A DNA stretch of 49,662 bases from an uncultured Roseburia sp. (GTDB taxonomy: Bacteria; Bacillota; Clostridia; Lachnospirales; Lachnospiraceae): NCBI GenBank assembly GCA_947088345.1, contig CAMUGE010000023.1, forward strand, positions 1-49,662, written 5' to 3'. The translations under genes were made by a program, and so were the position numbers. The notes beneath the pieces were generated by a model. The model ran no database searches, was not told the origin of the DNA, and was given only the letters and a program-made list of their open reading frames with translations. Numbering within the stretch: the stretch's first letter is position 1; the number at the start of each line of letters is the position of its first letter. This document shows, one piece after another, positions 1-11,982 of this stretch.

Positions 1-374
<374 letters not shown>

Positions 375-413
375 AACCTGCTGTAAACAGAAAAAACGGA
401 AAGGAGACAGACC

Positions 414-925
414 TTGGAAGAGATGACAAGACTCTTTAATCTCGATGCCCAGCTGCTGCACGACCTCGTGTTGATGATACTGGCGATTTTTTTCCTCTTT
501 TTCTTTATGTCAAAATTGCTCTTCAATCCTGTCCGCAAGATGCTTGAGGGCAGACAGGCAAAGATTGCCGCGGATATTAAGACGGCGGAGACAGATAAAG
601 AAGAGGCGAAAGAATTAAAGGCGCAGTATGCGGCAAAGCTTAAGGACATTGATAAAGAAGCGGAGCAGATTCTTGGCGAGGCGCGTAAGAAAGCGCAGGA
701 CAATGCTGCGCGCATTGAGGCCGATGCAAAACAGGAAGCTGCGCGTATCATCCAGAATGCAAACGCGCAGGCGGAGCTTTCCAAAAAGCGCGCTATGGAT
801 GAGGTAAAACAGGAAATGATTACAGTTGCATCGATGATGGCGGCAAAGGTGGTTGCAGCCAAAATTGATGTTGCTATACAGGAAAAGCTGGTAGATGAGA
901 CGTTAAAAGAAATGGGTGAGTCGAC

Positions 926-938
<13 letters not shown>
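414..938 (+). CDS. atpF: ATP synthase F0 subunit b (peripheral stalk)
   Basis: 174 residues: a short N-terminus, one transmembrane helix at about 16-36 (LVLMILAIFFLFFFM), then a long charged coiled coil rich in Ala, Lys, Glu and Gln, ending with the delta-contacting part. It anchors F1 to F0 as the stator. The start is TTG at 414, chosen because AAGGAG at 401-406 lies 7 bases upstream; the first ATG (423) is too far. The 3' end overlaps atpH by 13 bases, which suggests translational coupling. Confidence 0.95.
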
Positions 939-2997
<2,059 letters not shown>

Positions 2998-3030
2998 TCG
3001 GTAGAAAATAAGGAAAGGCGGTGAATAATT

Positions 3031-3894
3031 ATGGCATCCATGAGGGACATAAAGCGAAGGAAAGGCAGCATACAGAGTACGCAGCAGATCACGAAAGCCA
3101 TGAAACTTGTTTCTACCGTAAAACTGCAGAAAGCAAAAAACAGGGCGGAGCAGACAAATCCGTATTTTAATTATATGTACCGTACTGTTACATCCATGCT
3201 GGCAAAATCAGGCACGATTGATCATCCCTATTTGAGAAAAGGGGATTCCGATAAGAAAGCGGTTGTTGTAATCACGTCAAACCGCGGTCTTGCCGGTGGT
3301 TACAATTCCAATGTCACAAAGCTTGTTACAGGCAGCGGCGAACTTCCCCGTGAAGATGTGGAAATCTATGCCATCGGAAATAAGGGAAAGGAAGCCTTAG
3401 AGCGCAGGGGATATCATATCAAAGCCGATGAATCTTCGATTATAGAACTTCCGGTCTATGAGGATGCTGCCATTCTCTGCAATAAAGTGCTGGAAGCTTA
3501 TACAGCCGGGGAAATCGGTGAAATTTATCTGGCTTATACGCATTTTAAAAATACAGTCAGCCATGAACCTAAGCTTTTGAAGCTGCTTCCGGTGGAGATA
3601 GACGCCAAAGAAATTGACAGGGCGTCCGAATCGAGCGTGCTTATGAACTATGAGCCGACGGAGGAGGAAGCGCTTGATATGATTATTCCAAAATATATTA
3701 CAAGTCTTTTTTACGGGGCGCTTGTGGAAGCTGTGGCAAGTGAGAACGGAGCAAGGATGCAGGCGATGGATTCAGCGACAAGCAATGCGGAAGAGATGAT
3801 AAGCGATCTGACATTGAAATACAACCGGGCGCGTCAGGGCTCGATCACACAGGAGCTTACAGAAATTATCGCAGGGGCTTCTGCAATTTCATAG
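3031..3894 (+). CDS. atpG: ATP synthase F1 subunit gamma (central stalk)
   Basis: 287 residues. The N-terminus MASMRDIKRRKGSIQSTQQI and the following helix match the gamma signature, and the C-terminal helix carries MQAMDSATSNAEEMI and LTLKYNRARQGSITQEL, which are highly conserved in gamma. It is the rotor shaft inside the alpha/beta hexamer, coupling c-ring rotation to catalysis. A GGCGGTG ribosome site precedes the ATG. The gene sits between atpA and atpD as usual. Confidence 0.97.
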   Translation: MASMRDIKRRKGSIQSTQQITKAMKLVSTVKLQKAKNRAEQTNPYFNYMYRTVTSMLAKSGTIDHPYLRKGDSDKKAVVVITSNRGLAGGYNSNVTKLVTGSGELPREDVEIYAIGNKGKEALERRGYHIKADESSIIELPVYEDAAILCNKVLEAYTAGEIGEIYLAYTHFKNTVSHEPKLLKLLPVEIDAKEIDRASESSVLMNYEPTEEEALDMIIPKYITSLFYGALVEAVASENGARMQAMDSATSNAEEMISDLTLKYNRARQGSITQELTEIIAGASAIS

Positions 3895-3927
3895 TAGTTT
3901 TCATTATAATAAATTAAGGAGAAATAA

Positions 3928-5334
<1,407 letters not shown>

Positions 5335-5366
5335 CCGATAGACTATAGTCAGGATGGAGGAAGAGA

Positions 5367-5777
5367 ATGGCGGACGAAAGTAAGATTTTTCGTATCGAAA
5401 TCATAACGCCTGACCGCGTTTTTTATACAGGTGAGGCGACGATGATTGAGTTTAATACGGCTGCCGGGGAGTTAGGTATCTACAGAAGGCATATTCCGCT
5501 TACAACCGTACTTGCACCCGGGATCGTTAAGATTCATAAGGACGGGGAAGAGGATGTAACGGCAGCGGTCCATTCGGGTTTTGCTGAAGTTTTGCCGGAT
5601 CAGGTAACGCTTCTCGCCGAAATTGCGGAATGGCCGAATGAAATTGACAAGCACCGCGCCGAGGAAGCGAAAAGGCGCGCTGAGGAGCGTCTTGCCAACA
5701 AGACGGCGGAAATTGATGTAAAACGTGCCGAGTTTGCACTTCGCAAAGCGTTGGTAAGGATTGATATTGCAAAATAG
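5367..5777 (+). CDS. atpC: ATP synthase F1 subunit epsilon
   Basis: 136 residues: an N-terminal beta-sandwich (opening FRIEIITPDRVFYTGEA, with the typical GELGIYRRHIPLTTVLAPG) followed by a C-terminal two-helix region rich in Arg, Ala and Glu that can inhibit ATP hydrolysis. It is the last gene of the atp operon and is followed within 10 bases by a strong terminator. GGAGG upstream of the ATG fixes the start. Confidence 0.96.
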   Translation: MADESKIFRIEIITPDRVFYTGEATMIEFNTAAGELGIYRRHIPLTTVLAPGIVKIHKDGEEDVTAAVHSGFAEVLPDQVTLLAEIAEWPNEIDKHRAEEAKRRAEERLANKTAEIDVKRAEFALRKALVRIDIAK

Positions 5778-5783
5778 TACAGG

Positions 5784-5821
5784 AAAAACAGGAAGCGCCA
5801 AGAGACGTTTCCTGTTTTTTT
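5784..5821 (+). terminator. Rho-independent terminator of the atp operon
   Basis: Inverted repeat AAAAACAGGAA (5784-5794) and TTCCTGTTTTT (5809-5819) with a few extra pairs in the loop, ending in a run of seven T. It lies 7 bases after the atpC stop. Confidence 0.9.
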
Positions 5822-5960
5822 GATTATAGACGATTACCCGGATTGCAGAAGAAGGAGGCTTTGCAGCCGCTTTCTGTTTTTGCGGGCTGTTTCAGAAAAA
5901 ATGGAGTATGACGACGCAAAATCACCGCAAGTATTGCAATGGACAAAAGTAAGATAAGCA

Positions 5961-5989
5961 TTGCCTGACCAGGGAACGTGTGCTATACT
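5961..5989 (+). promoter_or_regulatory. Sigma-A-type promoter for the 6066-8260 gene group
   Basis: TTGCCT (5961-5966), 17-base spacer, TATACT (5984-5989). It lies about 75 bases before the start of the 6066 gene and after the atp terminator. The rest of the 5822-6065 gap shows no gene. Confidence 0.7.
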
Positions 5990-6065
5990 TTGGGGTAAGA
6001 AACCATGGAGTTAGGCGGCTGCTTTCCTTGTTTCGCCTGTAGGGATGGTATCATAGGAGAATGGC

Positions 6066-6974
6066 ATGAGTATAAAAGATAAAACGGAACAGGTCTTAAG
6101 GGATATCTATATTTTGCTTTCAAAAAGTGAGATTTATAACGGGGATGCGAACAGGTTAATTGTAGATAAAGAACAGATTGTGGAGCTGCTAAACGGGCTG
6201 AGTGTCTGTGTCAGCGGACTGATGGATGAGTACGGAATTTCACAGAGCGGACGCGACAGGCTTGAGCGTGAGACAAAAAAGGCAAAGGACGACATTGTGC
6301 GTTCTGCAAACCGACAGGTCGAAGATATCTACGCGGCCGCTTTTCTCTATACGGACGAGGCGCTTCGCAGGGTACTTGAGGTAATGCAGGAGACGCAGCA
6401 GTCTGTAAAAGCCCTCTGTAAAAAAGTGGAGCTGGATTTTCAAAAAGAGCAGGAATCCGTTAAGAATAATAAAATGGAATTAAGAGGCCAGCTTCGTGTA
6501 TTCCGTGATACAGATAAATATTTAAAATTGATTGAGGAACAGAATAAGGCGTTAGAGCGTGAACAGAAGAAAGCAAAAATGCAGGAGGAGGGTTCAAAAT
6601 ATGCGAAAATAAAGCCTGAGATCAAGGTGAATGCGGCTTATTTTGAACGCATGGGCATCCCGCTTGAGGATGCGAAAGACGGGGAGGCCAAGGAATCCGC
6701 CGCGGGTCTTCGGTCAGCAGCGGATGTTCCGCAGGACGCAGAGAACGAAGAGCAGTTTTCCGATGAATCGAAAGAGACGGTTGTTCCGGAGATTCGTGTC
6801 AATCTGGACGCGGAATATTTTAAGTGGCGCGACAATGGATTGAAGATCGAGGAGGAGACGCCGCTGGATGAAAAAGAGGCGGATGCGGAGGTGGACCGGA
6901 AGCCGGAAAAGAGGTTTTTATTCGGGAAAAAACGGACAAATAAGCCGGATCAGTCGGATGGTGAAAGGAGCTGA
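6066..6974 (+). CDS. Hypothetical coiled-coil protein
   Basis: 302 residues, not recognised. Residues about 1-190 are strongly helical and charged, with heptad-like stretches (ERETKKAKDDIVRSANRQ; KALEREQKKAKMQEEG), suggesting a long coiled coil. The C-terminal third is acidic and low-complexity. The segment IRVNLDAEYFKWR near 240 resembles IKVNAAYFERMGIP near 190, an imperfect internal repeat. No signal peptide or membrane helix is seen, so it is probably cytoplasmic. AGGAG lies 8 bases before the ATG. It is followed 2 bases later by a small membrane-protein gene, so the two are probably one operon. A DivIVA-like or stator-like scaffold role is conceivable but not shown. Confidence 0.8.
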   Translation: MSIKDKTEQVLRDIYILLSKSEIYNGDANRLIVDKEQIVELLNGLSVCVSGLMDEYGISQSGRDRLERETKKAKDDIVRSANRQVEDIYAAAFLYTDEALRRVLEVMQETQQSVKALCKKVELDFQKEQESVKNNKMELRGQLRVFRDTDKYLKLIEEQNKALEREQKKAKMQEEGSKYAKIKPEIKVNAAYFERMGIPLEDAKDGEAKESAAGLRSAADVPQDAENEEQFSDESKETVVPEIRVNLDAEYFKWRDNGLKIEEETPLDEKEADAEVDRKPEKRFLFGKKRTNKPDQSDGERS

Positions 6975-6976
6975 AC

Positions 6977-7378
6977 ATGTTCTTATTTCTCATGTCGAAA
7001 GAGAAAAGGGAGGAATATCGTAAGAAGACATACTGGTACAGAAAGGAATTTATCTACCGTTCGCCGACGCCGCACGACTGGCTTTTTCCCTATACCGGGA
7101 CGGAGAGTGATTTTGTATCACTGTTTGGACGTCTGACATTGGCGCCGATGTTTGTATTTTTGTGCATCTGTTTTATTCATTTGATGGATTCGGAATATGA
7201 AGCGCGCGTTACGCTTCTGCTTTGTTTTGTGGTGACGGATATTTTTGTTTTGACCGGTTTTGTCCGGGCGGTGCTAAAAAAGAAAAAACGCATGGATCGG
7301 GAGTCGCAAGATACAGGCGGGACGTCCGAAAAGAAAGAGACTGTATCACATTTGGATCTCTATGAGGATGATCTGTAA
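6977..7378 (+). CDS. Hypothetical small membrane protein
   Basis: 133 residues, not recognised. A basic N-terminal segment of about 45 residues is followed by two hydrophobic helices (about 53-71 and 80-100), then a charged tail containing KKKKR. This topology suggests both ends in the cytoplasm. AAAGGAG lies 7 bases before the ATG. It is packed between the 6066 coiled-coil gene and the 7403 gene and is probably co-transcribed with them. Confidence 0.75.
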   Translation: MFLFLMSKEKREEYRKKTYWYRKEFIYRSPTPHDWLFPYTGTESDFVSLFGRLTLAPMFVFLCICFIHLMDSEYEARVTLLLCFVVTDIFVLTGFVRAVLKKKKRMDRESQDTGGTSEKKETVSHLDLYEDDL

Positions 7379-7402
7379 ACGCAGAAAAGGAGAAATTGTC
7401 CG

Positions 7403-8260
7403 ATGAATTTTGAAAAAGAGAAAAAGAAATATGAGAAGCGATACGAGGAAGAAACAAGAGAGTTATTGGTTCTGACCGGAGAGTATGTCGGAGGGGCCGG
7501 CAGCGTCGGAAATGGGATTTGGTCTCCGAGCGCCGATATTCTTGGATATGTGGATCTGAAAACGGGAGAAACTGAAGAAAAAGAAGGTGGTTTAAGCTGG
7601 CTTGCGCGTGAGGAGGATAAAGACGGGTGGATTTATTGTCTGGAGGATCTTACCATTTATCATATCACATGCCGTAAAATTAAATCTGGTGAAGTAATGA
7701 AAAATGCACCTGAGCAGTTTTTCAATCAGTTTCTGCTGACCGGAGTTGTGGAGCGCAATGTTTCAAATCCGCAGCTGTCCGCCGTTCTGGAAAAATATAA
7801 AGAGATTGTTACGCTGGAGGATGGGGACTGCGGCACATTCATACTCGACCGCCATTTTAACTGGTTTGAGAGCGCGCTTGACTGGCTGGGAGAAGAGTGC
7901 CAGGTGAATCTGGAATGTGATGAGGATAAAGGACTGACGGCGGAAAAGGCGTTGGCACATTTTAAGCAGATTTATCGTAATCTGAAAGAATGGGACGAAA
8001 AATTCCGCCGGTTTGCAGCGGAAAAGCTTGCGGAAAGTGCCTGCGAATGGCAGGATGACGCCTCTGATGAGGAGGGAGAGGAAGCGCCGGTGATTACGGA
8101 AGAGATATTTGCGCAGCGTATTAAAATCTGCGAATTTAGCATAGATGCGGAAGGGGATTACGAGGTCTATTATAATGACGACGATATGTTCTTTGGGCAT
8201 GTGATTATTATAGACGGCAGCGTGGACGGCGAGATGGAGGACGCTTATATTGCCGGGTGA
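7403..8260 (+). CDS. DUF2262-like protein of unknown function
   Basis: 285 residues. The C-terminal part (about 225-280: RIKICEFSIDAEGDYEVYYN, then DDMFFGHVIIIDG) resembles, from memory, the DUF2262 family pattern of a short beta domain with a DxDMFxGH-type motif. The N-terminal half has a small beta domain (LLVLTGEYVGGAGSVG) and a WLAREEDKDGWIYCLEDLT segment. The composition is very acidic. No membrane segment is seen. AAGGAG lies upstream of the ATG. It ends 2 bases before repeat copy 1. Function unknown. Confidence 0.75.
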   Translation: MNFEKEKKKYEKRYEEETRELLVLTGEYVGGAGSVGNGIWSPSADILGYVDLKTGETEEKEGGLSWLAREEDKDGWIYCLEDLTIYHITCRKIKSGEVMKNAPEQFFNQFLLTGVVERNVSNPQLSAVLEKYKEIVTLEDGDCGTFILDRHFNWFESALDWLGEECQVNLECDEDKGLTAEKALAHFKQIYRNLKEWDEKFRRFAAEKLAESACEWQDDASDEEGEEAPVITEEIFAQRIKICEFSIDAEGDYEVYYNDDDMFFGHVIIIDGSVDGEMEDAYIAG

Positions 8261-8262
8261 CA

Positions 8263-8494
8263 GTGTGAGAAGAACTTCTAAAGCTCGCAGCAGATCCGCT
8301 AACGCGAAACAGGTTCGCGCGCGAAGAAGTACTAAGTCTCACACCAGAGAATCCCCAAAAACAGGGGATTCTGGGCGCAGATTTGAGTCGCGGCAGAGCC
8401 GCGACATTGAAGTTAGCGTGAAAAGTACTTGTAAGGCTCATGCCAGAGAGCAAAACGCGAAACAGGTTCGCGCGCCAATAAGTACTTTTCATGC
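8263..8494 (+). repeat. Structured intergenic repeat, copy 1
   Basis: About 232 bp, nearly identical to 11661-11896. Internal structure: GTGTGAGA (8263-8270) pairs with TCTCACAC near 8340 around a CGCGAA/TTCGCG hairpin (8303-8319); AGAATCCCC/GGGGATTCT hairpin (8348-8372); GTCGCGGC/GCCGCGAC hairpin (8387-8405); and a 15-bp outer stem (8416-8430 with 8480-8494) enclosing a second CGCGAA/TTCGCG hairpin (8456-8472). It thus has two similar modules. Differences between copies often keep the pairing. No promoter is visible directly before this copy. Confidence 0.9.
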
Positions 8495-8675
8495 GGAAAT
8501 ATTATGCGCGCCTGCGCGTAAGGTATGATATCGCTAAGGCGGCCGCGACTGGCGCGTCAAAGCGCTCAAATCCCTCAGGATCAGGGGAAAAGCCAGTTGA
8601 GCTGGCTTGGGAGTTGATGCGGATTTGTCCGCGTTGTTATCGTGATTTCAGTCGCAGAAAGGCAGCGGTGTGGAG
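8495..8675 (+). other. Gene-free hairpin-rich stretch after repeat copy 1
   Basis: No plausible gene. Short inverted repeats include AGCCAG/CTGGCT (about 8590-8608) and GCGGA/TCCGC (about 8619-8633). They may be decayed or related repeat material. Confidence 0.5.
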
Positions 8676-8715
8676 ATAAGAAAGGCATATGCAGAGTGCA
8701 GTGCCTTTTCTTATT
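8676..8715. terminator. Probable bidirectional terminator
   Basis: ATAAGAAAGGCA (8676-8687) pairs with TGCCTTTTCTTAT (8702-8714) with one bulge; T-rich on the plus strand and A-rich upstream. It separates the repeat region from the two-component genes. Confidence 0.7.
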
Positions 8716-8791
8716 TGGATATTCGGGGATTGCCAGGATTTTTCCTGATTTGTAAGCCCCCAAAGCGGGCGTATGGAAGTTAGCGGGAAAT

Positions 8792-8808
8792 TTAAGAATA
8801 GATTAAGA
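8792..8808 (+). promoter_or_regulatory. Direct repeat, candidate response-regulator operator
   Basis: TTAAGA at 8792-8797 and again at 8803-8808, an 11-bp period, one helical turn, as in OmpR/PhoB-class operators. It lies about 85 bases before the response-regulator start, next to a possible TACAAT -10 near 8840. Autoregulation is inferred. Confidence 0.45.
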
Positions 8809-8887
8809 AAACAATGCTACAAATGTTTTTGTTTTCCTGTTACAATGAAAGAAATTTATTCTTAGGAAGTTAGAGGGGGGAGAATAT

Positions 8888-9580
8888 ATGCAGACGATAT
8901 TAGTGTGTGATGACGACAAGGAAATTGTAGAGGCGATTGAAATTTATCTGCAGCAGGAGGGCTATCATGTCTTAAAAGCTTACGACGGCGAAGAGGCACT
9001 TTTCATGCTGAAAAATAATGAGATACATCTTCTGATTATGGACGTTATGATGCCGCGTCTTGACGGGATACGCGCAACCTTAAAAATCCGTGAAGAGAGC
9101 AGTATTCCGATTATTATCCTCTCGGCTAAAACAGAAGATGCGGACAAAATACTTGGCCTTAATATCGGCGCTGACGACTATGTTGCAAAACCATTTAATC
9201 CGCTGGAACTGGTAGCCCGTGTGAAATCCCAGCTGCGCCGCTATACACAGCTTGGAAATGCGGCGGAGGAGACGGATGCGGTTTATTCTGCCGGCGGGCT
9301 TTCCATCAACGATGATCTGAAAGAAGTCACAGTCGATGGAGAACCGGTAAGATTAACGCCGATTGAATACAATATTTTGCTGTTGTTGGTAAAAAATCAG
9401 GGAAAAGTTTTTTCGATTGACCAGATTTATGAGAGCATCTGGAATGAAGATGCGATCGGCGCGGACAATACGGTTGCCGTCCACATACGTCATATACGGG
9501 AAAAGATAGAGATTAATCCAAAGGAGCCGCGTTACTTAAAAGTAGTCTGGGGTGTCGGATATAAGATTGAGAAAAATTAG
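8888..9580 (+). CDS. OmpR-family response regulator
   Basis: 230 residues. Receiver domain 1-120: acidic pocket Asp8-Asp9-Asp10, phosphoacceptor Asp52 in LLIMDVMMPRLDG, conserved Ser/Thr in IIILSAKTED, and Lys in DYVAKPF. Residues about 130-228 are a winged-helix DNA-binding domain (VRLTPIEYNILLLLVKN ... VAVHIRHIREKI ... VVWGVGYKIE). It most resembles VanR-type regulators. AGAGGGGGG lies upstream of the ATG. The partner kinase follows after 29 bases. It probably controls transcription in response to an envelope signal; targets are not known. Confidence 0.93.
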   Translation: MQTILVCDDDKEIVEAIEIYLQQEGYHVLKAYDGEEALFMLKNNEIHLLIMDVMMPRLDGIRATLKIREESSIPIIILSAKTEDADKILGLNIGADDYVAKPFNPLELVARVKSQLRRYTQLGNAAEETDAVYSAGGLSINDDLKEVTVDGEPVRLTPIEYNILLLLVKNQGKVFSIDQIYESIWNEDAIGADNTVAVHIRHIREKIEINPKEPRYLKVVWGVGYKIEKN

Positions 9581-9609
9581 CCGCGGCAAGGCCGCGACAT
9601 GGGGGTTGC
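9581..9609 (+). repeat. Short hairpin fragment of the repeat family
   Basis: CGCGGC (9582-9587) and GCCGCG (9591-9596) form a hairpin, followed by ACATGGGGGTTGCATG. Repeat copy 2 has the same hairpin followed by GCATGGGGGTTAGCGTG (near 11797-11819). The GGGGG here is the apparent ribosome site of the kinase gene. Confidence 0.6.
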
Positions 9610-11622
9610 ATGGAGCGAACATCGTACTCTTTAGGAAAGAAAATAACAGGTATTGTGCTTCATCAGTTGTTTACAGTTGTCCTGATGGTTTCCGTATTTT
9701 TGCTGGGCATGCTTCTCAGTAAAAATATTCTTGCATTTTCCGATGCCGGTTCCGGGGATTTTTTGGATTCCGGCTACTATCTGACCTGTGTGGAGGAAAA
9801 GTGTGATGACTTAAGCGCATATCTTTATTTGAGACAAAAAGGCGACGATAGAAAATCAGAAGAAAATCGCCACTATATGCGGTATTTAAATGAATTTAGA
9901 GGAGAGGATTCCAATTTTATTTTTTGGTACAAAAAAGCGGACGATTGGTGTTCCAATCATCCACAGGCCGTGGAGGGGCAGAGTTTTGAGATAAATGATG
10001 TCTGTGAAGAAGCAAAAAAAATGGGAAATTATCTGCTGTATGATATGCAGGAAAAGCAGTTTCGCACCGATATCAGGGGGCTTGAGCGGTACTTTCTGGA
10101 AATGAGGACAGCAAAGACATTCTGGGGATTTGACAATGTGGCTTTGGTGATTGGAATTGACACACAATTTACAGCAGACGATGATCTGGCATATGCTGCG
10201 AGAGAGTATGCAAAGCTGCAGCCATGGATTAAAATCAGCATGTTGGGCGCTATCGTCAGTGTTGTAGGCTGGATTCGCTCACTTGTATATCTTACAATTG
10301 CGTCCGGGCACAAGGCGGGCGAGGAATGGGTGATTGTGCTTAATCCGTTTGACAGGATAAAAACAGAATTTCTTGCAATCGGCTTTTTTGTCGTGACTGG
10401 CGAAATGATCATTATGATGGCGCGTATTAACAGTCAGGAATGGGATGTAGCCGGACTTCTGGTTGCGTCCGGAAGCATTGGATTTTTGATAGACACGGTA
10501 TTTCTGCTGTTTTATCTGAGTATGGTGCGCCGCCTGAAAGCCGAGGTTTTGTGGGAAAACAGTTTTGCTTTCTGGTTTAAGACAAAAACTGAAAAACTGT
10601 TTCGGGAGCGCTCCGTTACGGTCAAGGTTGTGATGTTGTTTTCCTGCCACGCTGTCATATGCTTTGTTCTGGCAATTGGGGCGTTTTGTCAGCGCCGTCT
10701 ACTTTCACTGCTGTTGCTGTTCTTTCTTTTTGCGGCCGAAGCCTATTATTTTTTGCGGCAGGCAGTCGAGCATCATAAGATACGAAAAGGTGTGGAGGCG
10801 ATTGCATCCGGAGAGCTGGAATTTAAAATTGATGAGGATGAACTGCACGGCGAGGACAGAAAACTTGCCGCTGCGATTAATAATATCGGTTCCGGTTTGC
10901 TTCACGCGGTGGATGACAGCACTAAAAACGAGCGCATGAAAGCAGATCTGATCACGAATGTATCGCATGATATTAAGACGCCGCTGACCTCAATTATCAA
11001 TTATGTGAATCTTTTGAAGATTGAAAAAGTCGATAATCCGCGCGTCAGCAATTATGTGCGCATTCTGGATGAGAAATCGCAGAGACTTAAACAGCTGACA
11101 GAAGATCTTGTGGAGGCGTCGAGAATCAGTTCCGGAAATGTGAAGCTTGAGATGCAGAAAATTAATATCGTGGAACTTGTGTATCAGACGGGTGCAGAAT
11201 TTAACGATAAATTTGAAGAGAAAGAACTGACTGTCGTCACAAAGCTTCCACAGAACGCGGTTTTTATTTTGGCGGACGGAAGGCAGCTTTATCGTGTTAT
11301 TGAAAACCTGTACAATAATGTAGCGAAATATGCATTAAAAAATACGCGCGTCTACGTTGATATCCAGGAGCAGGAGGAGGCGGACGAAGTAGTCCTTTCC
11401 ATAAAAAATGTGTCAGAGCAGTCGCTTGCAATGGAGAACAGCCAGGTTGCGGATTTGACCGAACGCTTTATCCGCGGAGAGACGTCAAGAACGACGGAAG
11501 GCAGCGGCCTTGGGCTTTCTATTGCCAAAAATCTGACTGTTTTGATGGGCGGCCAGTTTGAAATCAGTGTGGACGGCGATTTATTTAAAGTAAATGTGAG
11601 ATTTCCCGTTTTTTCTGCTTGA
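9610..11622 (+). CDS. Membrane sensor histidine kinase
   Basis: 670 residues. A first membrane helix at about 13-38 is followed by an extracytoplasmic stretch to about 195, then several more hydrophobic helices to about 385. The kinase core follows: H-box NVSHDIKTPLTS with the phospho-His near 453, N-box ENLYNNVAKYA near 565, and G-box GSGLGLSIAKN near 636. It resembles VanS-type kinases but with an unusually elaborate multi-helix input region. It pairs with the response regulator just upstream. GGGGG, 4 bases before the ATG, derives from a repeat-like hairpin segment. A promoter for the next gene overlaps its stop codon. Confidence 0.92.
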   Translation: MERTSYSLGKKITGIVLHQLFTVVLMVSVFLLGMLLSKNILAFSDAGSGDFLDSGYYLTCVEEKCDDLSAYLYLRQKGDDRKSEENRHYMRYLNEFRGEDSNFIFWYKKADDWCSNHPQAVEGQSFEINDVCEEAKKMGNYLLYDMQEKQFRTDIRGLERYFLEMRTAKTFWGFDNVALVIGIDTQFTADDDLAYAAREYAKLQPWIKISMLGAIVSVVGWIRSLVYLTIASGHKAGEEWVIVLNPFDRIKTEFLAIGFFVVTGEMIIMMARINSQEWDVAGLLVASGSIGFLIDTVFLLFYLSMVRRLKAEVLWENSFAFWFKTKTEKLFRERSVTVKVVMLFSCHAVICFVLAIGAFCQRRLLSLLLLFFLFAAEAYYFLRQAVEHHKIRKGVEAIASGELEFKIDEDELHGEDRKLAAAINNIGSGLLHAVDDSTKNERMKADLITNVSHDIKTPLTSIINYVNLLKIEKVDNPRVSNYVRILDEKSQRLKQLTEDLVEASRISSGNVKLEMQKINIVELVYQTGAEFNDKFEEKELTVVTKLPQNAVFILADGRQLYRVIENLYNNVAKYALKNTRVYVDIQEQEEADEVVLSIKNVSEQSLAMENSQVADLTERFIRGETSRTTEGSGLGLSIAKNLTVLMGGQFEISVDGDLFKVNVRFPVFSA

Positions 11623-11647
11623 TTTTTACGGTTAGGCCTTATATAAT
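11619..11647 (+). promoter_or_regulatory. Sigma-A-type promoter ahead of repeat copy 2
   Basis: TTGATT (11619-11624), 17-base spacer, TATAAT (11642-11647). It overlaps the kinase stop codon. Initiation near 11654 would put the whole of repeat copy 2 in the leader of the hydratase mRNA. Confidence 0.7.
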
Positions 11648-11660
11648 TTTTAAGTGCCTA

Positions 11661-11896
11661 GTGTGAGAAAAACTTCGAAAGCTCGCAGCAGATCCGCTAA
11701 CGCGAAACAGGTTCGCGCGCTAAGAAGTTCTAAGTCTCACACCAGAGAATCCCCAAAAACAGGGGATTCTTGGCGCAGATTTGAATCGCGGCAGAGCCGC
11801 GGCATGGGGGTTAGCGTGAAAAGTACCTGTAAGGCTCATGCCAGAGGGCAAAACGCGAAACAGGTTCGCGCGCCGACAAGTACGAAGTTTCACGCT
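11661..11896 (+). repeat. Structured intergenic repeat, copy 2 (hydratase leader)
   Basis: About 236 bp, nearly identical to 8263-8494, with the same hairpins. In the 3' module AGCGTGAAA pairs perfectly with TTTCACGCT, where copy 1 has a G-T pair, so at least one difference preserves structure. It lies between a good promoter and the hydratase start, so it should be transcribed as a long structured 5' leader. The remaining 11897-11982 contains another TTTCGC/GCGGAA hairpin followed by CATGGGGGTCAGTGTG, echoing the repeat tail. Confidence 0.88.
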
Positions 11897-11982
11897 CCGG
11901 ATATGAGATTTCGCAAAGCGGAATCATGGGGGTCAGTGTGTCAGAAAACGAAAAATTAGATGGGCAGGAATGGAGGATTACT

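Noticed and set aside
8250-8528. 92-codon open frame over repeat copy 1 (Ser/Arg/Lys-rich)
   Set aside because: It starts inside the preceding gene without a ribosome site, has biased composition, and differs from the copy-2 frame mostly at amino-acid-changing positions, while RNA pairing is kept.
8263-11896. CRISPR array
   Set aside because: The repeated hairpins are not separated by regular unique spacers and no cas genes are present.
8263-11896. Composite transposon bounded by the two repeats
   Set aside because: No transposase or target duplication between the repeats; the enclosed genes look native in composition.
11654-11959. 101-codon open frame over repeat copy 2
   Set aside because: Same reasons as copy 1; no ribosome site, and it lies in the hydratase leader.
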